Shown: piece after piece, positions 1 through 5,529 of the stretch
Layout of the letters: every line of letters begins with the position of its first letter
Position numbering within the stretch: the stretch's first letter is position 1
NCBI GenBank assembly: GCA_009835515.1
Contig: VXXH01000269.1
Span: forward strand, 1-7,118
DNA length: 7,118 nt
Direction: 5' to 3'
Origin: Candidatus Poribacteria bacterium
GTDB taxonomy: Bacteria > Poribacteria > WGA-4E > WGA-3G
Translations under genes and position numbers: made by a program
Notes under the pieces: model-generated
What the model was told of the DNA's origin: nothing
The model's database searches: none
Seen by the model: the letters and a program-made list of their open reading frames with translations, nothing else

Positions 1-61
1 AATTTGCGTAAGTCCTGTTATAATTTAAGACACAGTTTTCAATGGAAAAGGTGCAGAGTTA

Positions 62-90
62 TTGATTAAAAAACAAATTTATGATATATT
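62..90 (+). promoter_or_regulatory. Candidate sigma70-type promoter for the GH2 gene
   Basis: TTGATT at 62-67 and TATATT at 85-90 are separated by 17 nt, the ideal spacing for a housekeeping sigma factor. A TG at 82-83 gives an extended -10 element (TGaTATATT). Transcription would start near 97, just inside the heptad repeat element, and run through it into the GH2 gene. The surrounding DNA is AT-rich, so chance matches are likely. Confidence 0.4.
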
Positions 91-93
91 GAT

Positions 94-207
94 TGTCAGT
101 CATCAGTTGTTAGTCAAGGCGTTTTTTGTGACAATTCACGATGCCTTGGAGTCCTCCAAGATTGGGTAGATTATTACAAACCGCTTCTTAACTGATAACC
201 GATAACC
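94..207. repeat. Heptad-armed inverted repeat element, copy 1
   Basis: The left arm (94-118) reads as GTCAGTC, ATCAGTT, GTTAGTC then AAGG. The right arm (188-207), read on the other strand, gives ATCGGTT and ATCAGTT then AAGAAG. Aligning 98-117 with the reverse complement of 188-207 gives 14 matches in 20, and all six differences are transitions. The core of about 70 nt holds a short perfect stem at 145-160 (CTTGGA, loop GTCC, TCCAAG). The architecture is MITE-like, but no target-site duplication is evident. The core has no obvious similarity to the cores of the other two copies. Confidence 0.6.
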
Positions 208-261
208 TTGACCAACAACTCCTCTACAGATACTTTTGCTAAGGCGCGAGTTGTTGGTCAA
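208..261. repeat. Perfect 14-bp inverted repeat in the GH2 leader
   Basis: TTGACCAACAACTC (208-221) is the exact reverse complement of GAGTTGTTGGTCAA (248-261), with a 26-nt loop. It begins directly after the right arm of the preceding repeat element and ends 28 nt before the GH2 start codon. In RNA it would form a stable hairpin just upstream of the ribosome binding site. It could be an extension of the repeat family, an operator, or a leader structure. It lacks a following T run, so it is not an intrinsic terminator. Confidence 0.65.
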
Positions 262-289
262 AACTGAAAACTATAAAAAAAGGAAAAAC

Positions 290-3019
290 ATGAGAGGGAA
301 CAATACAGACACACCGCGCCCGGAATACCCGCGTCCAGATTTCCAACGCGGGACATCAGAAGGGATCGACTGGATCTGCCTCAATGGTACATGGGAATTT
401 GCATTTGATCCAGATGATATTGGCGAGCAAAACCAATGGTATTCATCAGAATCGACTGATGATTCTCCATGGACGATGCAAATACAGGTCCCCTATCCTT
501 GGGAAAGTCTTGCAGCATGGGGAGCGGAAGAACAAGCAGACAACGTAAACTACCTGAGCAAAAACGCATATCTTAACCCCGAAGAGGTTACCTGTGGTGG
601 TTTAGACCGTGAAGGCAATTATCGCGGCGAACCGCGACATACAATCGGCTGGTACCGCAAAGTCGTCTCAATCCCTGAAAATTGGGGCGACAGACGTGTT
701 ATTTTGAATTTTGGTGCCGTTGATTGGGAAGCAACAGTCTGGATAAACGGAAACCAAATAGGCACGCACGAAAACGGATACCTACCATTTGAATTTGACA
801 TCACAGACGCGCTTACGCCAGGGGAGTCTGTGCTTATCGTTGTTCGCGCGTATGATGCCCAAGACCACGGTGAACAACTTGCAGGCAAACAGATCGGTTG
901 GTATGTCCGTACCAGCGGTATCTGGCAAACCGTCTACCTCGAACCGAGAAGTGCGACCCACATCGCACAGTGTCACATCACGCCTGATATTGATAACGCT
1001 ACGGCTACCTTTGCTGTTAATATAGATGGCGACATAAAGAATACCGAGTTGTCCTTACGCTGGAATTGCGATGAACTCAGTGGTTCTGAGCAGGTTTCCA
1101 GTGATGAGACACAATTCACAGTGAGTATTCCCCCTGAGCAGCTGCGTTTGTGGGACGTAGACACCCCAAACCTCTACGATGTTACGCTGGAATTGGTAGC
1201 AGAAGGGACGGTTATTGATCGGATTTTCACTTACTTTGGGATGCGAAAGGTTTCCATCGCAAAAGCCCCAGGTGGAGACTATCAGTATATCTACCTTAAC
1301 AACCGTCCTATCTATCTCCTTGGTGCCCTTAATCAGTCGTTTAATCCGGAAGGTGTGTATACGTTTCTAACAGACGAAGCTATCCGCACGGATGTCGAAC
1401 GCGCAAAGGAATTCGGATTCAATTTTTTGCGTCTCCATATCAAAGTCGATGAACCGCGTCTCTACTATTGGGCTGACAAGTTAGGGTTGCTCTTCATGTG
1501 CGACATCCCGAATTTTGGCTCCTACACAGAGAAAGCTCAGGCACGATTTGTAGAGACGCTTCGCGGAAACATTGCGCGTGATTACAATCACCCGTCGATT
1601 ATCTCTTGGTGCAATTTCAACGAAACTTGGGGACTCGGCGGTAACGAGTATAAGGAGATGACGGATCGACAGGAATGGGTGCGCGAGATGTATCACCTCG
1701 CTAAATCCTTAGATACGACCCGCCTGATCGAAGATAATTCACCGTGTCTGTACGACCATGTGGAAACGGACATCAATTCATGGCATTTCTACATTAACGA
1801 CTATGATCGCGCGAAAGAACACATCGCGAACGTTGTGGCAGAGACCTATCCAGGTTCAGCGTTCAATTATGCCGGTGGCAACGTCCAAAGCGATGCGCCG
1901 CTGATTAATAGCGAGTATGGCGGTATTTCCGCAGGCGCAGGAGATAAGGACATCTCATGGTGTTTTAAATACCTGACGAATGAACTCCGACTCCATCCAA
2001 AAATCTGCGGCTATATCTATACTGAGTTACAAGACATCGAGTGGGAACACAACGGCTTCATGAACTACGACAGGTCGGTAAAGGAATTCGGATACGACTA
2101 TCTGGACATCAATACGCTTGACTTTATCGCCATCGACTATCCGCCTGGAACAACGGTTGCACCGGGTGATGAGATAAAAGCGGATATTTACGCGAGCCAC
2201 TTCTCACACAAAACCATCACTGGCACAACACTGCACTGGCAATTGGATACGATGTCAGCGAGCGGGCACGTCACACGTGGGAACGTCTCAGGAAGCGTTG
2301 AGATTCCATTTCCGCAGTATCAGGTACAACACGTGCATCAACTTGAACTGCGTATCCCCGATGTTCACCCCGCGGTCGGCACGCTCCATATCTGGGTAAC
2401 AGATCATTCAGGAACCGTCGTTGCCCGTAACTTCATCAATTTCGAGCATTTCGTTGAAGCACCGGTAGGATCGGTTTCTAATCCCGAATTCCGAACCGAT
2501 TCAGGAGCGGTCCGCCTCAACTATACACCCAATAGCATATCTGAATCCTCTTGGGACGAACCGACAACCGAAGCGCAGCTTTTCTCTGCAGCCGGGAGTG
2601 GTTACGTCGAATATGAGGTTTCGTTGCCAGAAGGACTTCGTGCAGCAGACGTTGCAGAGATAGAACTCATCTTTGAAGCATCCAGTTTTTATGGGGGGGC
2701 GCGTCAAACGGAGCCAGAGAAATATCCGTCTGATGTGACGATCTCAGCCAACAGTGCTGAAATTGAAACGATTTGCATCCCTGATTGCCCTGCGGATGCG
2801 CGTGGCGTACTCTCTTATATTCACCAACAGCCCGGTATCTACGGCTATCTGCACAATGTCAAGGTAGACCCATCACTTGTTCTAAATGGCAAGACAGACA
2901 CATTAACAGTCCGTTATGAAGTGAAAGCGGATGCTGAAGCGAAAGGCGGATTCGCGCTCTACGGCGGACGTATGGGTAGATACCCGACTGGACCGCATCT
3001 GCTTATTCATCGGAAATAG
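290..3019 (+). CDS. Glycoside hydrolase family 2 (beta-galactosidase/beta-glucuronidase-like)
   Basis: Retaining glycosidase of the GH2 family, 909 aa, hydrolysing a beta-linked sugar or uronide; the exact substrate cannot be read from sequence. The N-terminal sugar-binding jelly roll (about 25-220) includes the WYRKVVSIP and WINGNQIGTHENGYLPFEFDIT blocks. An Ig-like domain follows (about 221-320, with WDVDTPNLYDV), then the TIM barrel (about 324-610). The likely acid/base is Glu445 in SWCNFNETWG and the likely nucleophile is Glu542 in INSEYGG. About 300 residues follow the barrel, apparently two beta-rich domains (610-720 and 735-905). There is no signal peptide, so it appears cytoplasmic. 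I chose ATG 290 because AGGA lies 5 nt upstream and the protein then opens with PRPEYPRPDF, a typical GH2 opening; a TTG at 236 would extend into the leader hairpin. The reading frame is intact, including a G7 run at 2693-2699. Confidence 0.93.
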   Translation: MRGNNTDTPRPEYPRPDFQRGTSEGIDWICLNGTWEFAFDPDDIGEQNQWYSSESTDDSPWTMQIQVPYPWESLAAWGAEEQADNVNYLSKNAYLNPEEVTCGGLDREGNYRGEPRHTIGWYRKVVSIPENWGDRRVILNFGAVDWEATVWINGNQIGTHENGYLPFEFDITDALTPGESVLIVVRAYDAQDHGEQLAGKQIGWYVRTSGIWQTVYLEPRSATHIAQCHITPDIDNATATFAVNIDGDIKNTELSLRWNCDELSGSEQVSSDETQFTVSIPPEQLRLWDVDTPNLYDVTLELVAEGTVIDRIFTYFGMRKVSIAKAPGGDYQYIYLNNRPIYLLGALNQSFNPEGVYTFLTDEAIRTDVERAKEFGFNFLRLHIKVDEPRLYYWADKLGLLFMCDIPNFGSYTEKAQARFVETLRGNIARDYNHPSIISWCNFNETWGLGGNEYKEMTDRQEWVREMYHLAKSLDTTRLIEDNSPCLYDHVETDINSWHFYINDYDRAKEHIANVVAETYPGSAFNYAGGNVQSDAPLINSEYGGISAGAGDKDISWCFKYLTNELRLHPKICGYIYTELQDIEWEHNGFMNYDRSVKEFGYDYLDINTLDFIAIDYPPGTTVAPGDEIKADIYASHFSHKTITGTTLHWQLDTMSASGHVTRGNVSGSVEIPFPQYQVQHVHQLELRIPDVHPAVGTLHIWVTDHSGTVVARNFINFEHFVEAPVGSVSNPEFRTDSGAVRLNYTPNSISESSWDEPTTEAQLFSAAGSGYVEYEVSLPEGLRAADVAEIELIFEASSFYGGARQTEPEKYPSDVTISANSAEIETICIPDCPADARGVLSYIHQQPGIYGYLHNVKVDPSLVLNGKTDTLTVRYEVKADAEAKGGFALYGGRMGRYPTGPHLLIHRK

Positions 3020-3183
3020 TTATCGGTTATCGGTTTTCAGTTTTCGGTTAAAGAGGTTTCTGATGGCGATAACGCAACGAAGGTTGGCACTTGTTGCCAA
3101 TTTCACTTGAGAAAGGAAGAAAAGGTTGGAAGCTTATCGGAAGATACTCGCGTCACAAGAGGCGTAACCGACAACCGATAACT
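3018..3183. repeat. Heptad-armed inverted repeat element, copy 2
   Basis: The left arm AGTTATCGGTTATCGGTT (3018-3035) begins inside the GH2 stop codon. The right arm at 3166-3183 is its reverse complement with a single T/C difference. The left arm continues past the paired part with TTCAGTT, TTCGGTT and AAAGAG to about 3055. The intervening DNA (130 nt between paired arms) includes a short stem TTGGCA/TGCCAA at 3084-3100. No T tract follows, so it is not a classical terminator. The element fills most of the gap between the GH2 and dehydrogenase genes and would be transcribed if they are co-transcribed. Confidence 0.7.
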
Positions 3184-3211
3184 GACACCTCTCACTGCGA
3201 GGCAAACCATT

Positions 3212-4321
3212 ATGGCAAGTCCCGAATTTGTATTCACACGTTATCCGAATTTAGAAGTTTCTTGGCCCTATGTGCACGAACAGATGGTCCGCCGGTTAGA
3301 AGAACTCGGCGTAACACTTGTGCTCAACACCAATAACAGAGACCCTATCCACGAACAGGTCGATTTAAGCGAAACTATTGGAATATCCCATTTTGGTGGA
3401 AACCTAACTGAAGCATGTATCGCAGCGGCTCCGAAACTCAAAGTGTTTGGAGCGATGACAGATAATTCCGGGCACGGTATTCCATACCAAGCACTTCAAG
3501 CGCGGGGGATCCCTGTCATTGAATCGACGCGCGCCTGGTCGCAATCCGTAGCTGAGTGCGCCTTCGGTCTTGCATTGTCCTCACTGCGCCGGACAGCACA
3601 GTGGCATCTACGGATGGCACAGGGTGAAAAACTCTGGGATTGGGAGAACCCGATGTGGGGTTCGCTAAACGTCCGCGAAAGCGGCGCGCCCCTCGATAAA
3701 CTTCCCGCGGCACATCAGTTCTGTGATGACCCAGATTTTGTCAACGGTGACCTTGGCACTAAAAACATTGGTGTCATCGGCCTCGGACAGATTGGCGGAA
3801 AAATAGCGAAATGGTGTCGGGTTTTTGGGGCAACGGTAGTCGGTTTCGATCCGTATGTCTCAGACGAACTCCTTCAAGAATGGGATGTACAACGCACCGA
3901 TATGGACACACTTGCCGATACATCTGATATCGTGTTCGTAGCAGTCCCGCCGACACCCTCAGCAAAACATCTATTAAACCGAGAACGGATCTATCATCTT
4001 CGCAAGGGAAGTTTGGTTGTCATAATTACGCGCGCCTTTGCTGTTGATATGGAAGCATTGCGGGAACGGATCGCGAAGGATGAACTTGCCGGAGCATTTG
4101 ATGTCTACGACATTGAACCGGTACACGTCGATGATGAATTGCGGAATCGGGATAACGTTGTCCACACCCCGCATATCGCCGGTAGAACGAAAGATTCCAA
4201 CCTACGCGTGGCGGATATGACTGTGGATGACTTTGTGCGGGTGCTGAAGGGCGAAGCACCTCTGGGGGCATTGACCCCGAAGGCAGTTGAGGTCCGAACC
4301 TCACCGAGTCCGAGCCAGTAA
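3212..4321 (+). CDS. D-isomer-specific 2-hydroxyacid dehydrogenase (SerA-like)
   Basis: NAD-dependent oxidoreductase of the D-2-hydroxyacid dehydrogenase family (phosphoglycerate, glycerate, lactate and related substrates), 369 aa and cytoplasmic. The split substrate-binding domain (about 1-120 and 315-345) surrounds a Rossmann domain with GLGQIG at 190-195 and Asp213 (GFDPY), which favours NAD over NADP. The catalytic triad is visible as Arg274 (IITRAF), Glu302 (YDIEP) and His321 (TPHIAG). Unusual points are Ala after the catalytic Arg, where Gly is the rule, and an extra stretch of about 25-30 residues (145-180) before the Rossmann fold. There is no C-terminal ACT domain as in long SerA forms, so serine synthesis is not the obvious role. 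ATG 3212 has GAGG at 3199-3202, spaced 9 nt. It lies downstream of the GH2 gene, so a role in sugar-acid metabolism is possible but inferred. Confidence 0.92.
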   Translation: MASPEFVFTRYPNLEVSWPYVHEQMVRRLEELGVTLVLNTNNRDPIHEQVDLSETIGISHFGGNLTEACIAAAPKLKVFGAMTDNSGHGIPYQALQARGIPVIESTRAWSQSVAECAFGLALSSLRRTAQWHLRMAQGEKLWDWENPMWGSLNVRESGAPLDKLPAAHQFCDDPDFVNGDLGTKNIGVIGLGQIGGKIAKWCRVFGATVVGFDPYVSDELLQEWDVQRTDMDTLADTSDIVFVAVPPTPSAKHLLNRERIYHLRKGSLVVIITRAFAVDMEALRERIAKDELAGAFDVYDIEPVHVDDELRNRDNVVHTPHIAGRTKDSNLRVADMTVDDFVRVLKGEAPLGALTPKAVEVRTSPSPSQ

Positions 4322-4330
4322 CAGTGAATA

Positions 4331-4423
4331 GTTGTCAGTTATCGGTTATCAGTCATCAGTTAAAAGAGCGTTTCATTAACCATACATCTCTTAACTGATA
4401 ACTGGCGACTGACAACTGACGAC
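4331..4423. repeat. Heptad-armed inverted repeat element, copy 3 (long hairpin)
   Basis: The left arm (4331-4368) consists of GTCAGTT, ATCGGTT, ATCAGTC, ATCAGTT then AAAAGAG. The right arm (4388-4423), read on the other strand, has GTCAGTT, GTCAGTC, GCCAGTT, ATCAGTT then AAGAG. Over the 33 nt from the outer end, 26 positions pair and all seven differences are transitions. The loop is only 19 nt (4369-4387), so this is the most compact copy and would fold into a long imperfect hairpin in RNA or a cruciform in DNA. It fills the gap between the dehydrogenase gene and hisC and ends 8 nt before the hisC ATG. Confidence 0.75.
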
Positions 4424-4431
4424 TTCTAAAA

Positions 4432-5529
4432 ATGCTACCTAAAACGGAATATAAAAATCTTATCCGTCCAGACATCGCAGATATGGCACCTTACACGCCC
4501 ATCGTGCCGTTTGATGTGCTGAGTCAACGCCTCGGTATCCCGGCTGGGGACATCATTAAACTTGATGCGAATGAGAACCCTTACGGGCCCTCAGCGCGTG
4601 TATATCAGGCGTTAGCAAACGAAACCTATTATCACATATATCCAGACCCTGACAGTTCATCTTTACGTCAAGCACTGAGTCAATACATAGGTGTTGATGC
4701 GACCCATATCGTTGCAGGTCACGGTGCAGATGAATTGATTGATCTTGTAATTAGATTGTTCGTTGCTCATAGCGATGTTGTCGTTAACTGCCCTCCGACA
4801 TTTGGGATGTACCGTTTCGACACAGAACTCAACGGCGGAAAAATAATTGACCTTGAACGAAAAGAGGATTTTTCGTTAGACACTGAATCAGTAGTTAATC
4901 TCGCTACTAACGACAAAAATATCAAACTCATTTTTATTTCAAGCCCAAACAATCCTGATGGCGGTATACTTGACGATACATGCCTTCGGCATTTACTTCA
5001 ACTGCCGTTAATTGTCGTGCTGGATGAAGCTTACATTGAATTTTCTGGTGGGAGTCGTGCAAATTGGGTCTTGGAACATGAGAACTTAATCGTGCTTCGT
5101 ACATTCAGCAAGTGGGCAGGATTGGCAGGATTGAGGGTAGGATACGGTATCTTTCCACACTGGATACTCTCACATCTTTTGAAGATTAAGCAGCCGTACA
5201 ACGTAAACGTTGCTGGCGCGACAGCTGCTTTGGCTTCGTTGTCGGATGTGTCTCAATTGCAGGAGAATGTGCGGAAAATTGTGGCAGAGCGGGGAAGGCT
5301 TTATGCGGCGTTGCAGGCGTTTGACTTTTTGGAACCGTATCCAAGCGAAGCGAATTTCATTCTCTCGCGGGTGATTGGAAAAGATGCGGCAGTACTGAAA
5401 ACAACATTAGCTGAACGAGGGATTCTTATCCGATATTTTGATACACCACGTCTGCAGAACCACGTTCGAGTCAGCGTTGGCACCCCAGCGCAAACATCTG
5501 TACTCTTAGAAGCACTCTCTACACTATAG
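4432..5529 (+). CDS. hisC: Histidinol-phosphate aminotransferase
   Basis: PLP-dependent class I/II aminotransferase that converts imidazole-acetol phosphate and glutamate to histidinol phosphate and 2-oxoglutarate in histidine synthesis; 365 aa, normal length, cytoplasmic. Visible motifs are KLDANENPYGPS (43-54), HGADELIDL (97-105), SPNNPDGG (171-178), VLDEAYIEF (197-204, Asp198 facing the cofactor ring nitrogen), the Schiff-base Lys227 in RTFSKWAGLAGLRVGY, KQPYNVN (253-259), and HVRVSVGT with Arg346 for substrate carboxylate or phosphate. The N-terminal IRPDIADMAPYTPIVPFDVL segment resembles cyanobacterial and plant HisC. The start at 4432 keeps this conserved segment, but no Shine-Dalgarno sequence precedes it: the upstream DNA is the arm of a repeat element followed by TTCTAAAA. 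No other his gene is present. Its stop overlaps the ispH stop on the other strand. Confidence 0.93.
   Translation: MLPKTEYKNLIRPDIADMAPYTPIVPFDVLSQRLGIPAGDIIKLDANENPYGPSARVYQALANETYYHIYPDPDSSSLRQALSQYIGVDATHIVAGHGADELIDLVIRLFVAHSDVVVNCPPTFGMYRFDTELNGGKIIDLERKEDFSLDTESVVNLATNDKNIKLIFISSPNNPDGGILDDTCLRHLLQLPLIVVLDEAYIEFSGGSRANWVLEHENLIVLRTFSKWAGLAGLRVGYGIFPHWILSHLLKIKQPYNVNVAGATAALASLSDVSQLQENVRKIVAERGRLYAALQAFDFLEPYPSEANFILSRVIGKDAAVLKTTLAERGILIRYFDTPRLQNHVRVSVGTPAQTSVLLEALSTL
5524..5529. other. Overlapping stop codons of convergent hisC and ispH
   Basis: The palindrome CTATAG contains TAG on both strands. On the + strand TAG at 5527-5529 ends hisC, and on the - strand TAG (CTA at 5524-5526) ends ispH. 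There is no intergenic DNA and no hairpin with a T run near the junction, so each transcript must extend into the opposite gene's coding sequence or end by a factor-dependent route. Confidence 0.9.

Larger units (their letters stand above)
1..289. other. Non-coding leader region upstream of the GH2 gene
   Basis: I find no convincing gene on either strand here. The region holds, from left to right, a GCGTAAGTCCTG stretch at 6-17 that may be the end of a mobile element, a candidate promoter at 62-90, a heptad-armed repeat element at 94-207, a short perfect stem (CTTGGA/TCCAAG, 145-160) inside that element, and a 14-bp inverted repeat at 208-261. If the promoter is real, the GH2 transcript has a structured leader of roughly 190 nt. 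Confidence 0.6.

Noticed and set aside
19..24. TATAAT as a promoter -10 element
   Set aside because: Its -35 position would fall at or beyond the window edge, so it cannot be judged. The 62-90 pair is complete and better spaced.
236..289. TTG start extending the GH2 protein by 18 residues
   Set aside because: It lies in the loop of a 14-bp hairpin, lacks an SD site, and the added residues are basic leader sequence. ATG 290 has AGGA at good spacing and begins the conserved family N-terminus.
2693..2699. G7 run as a frameshift or phase-variation site in the GH2 gene
   Set aside because: The frame is open through it and the encoded tail stays protein-like for another 105 codons. A run of seven alone is weak evidence.
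3084..3100. TTGGCA/TGCCAA hairpin as the GH2 intrinsic terminator
   Set aside because: The stem is only 6 bp and just three T residues follow before other bases.
3091..3336. 81-codon + strand frame from a TTG, overlapping the dehydrogenase
   Set aside because: Its second half reads the dehydrogenase gene out of frame, it has no recognisable motif, and its first half is repeat core.
94..4423. Heptad repeats as a CRISPR array
   Set aside because: Units are 7 nt, tandem without spacers, degenerate, and arranged in inverted pairs in separate gaps.
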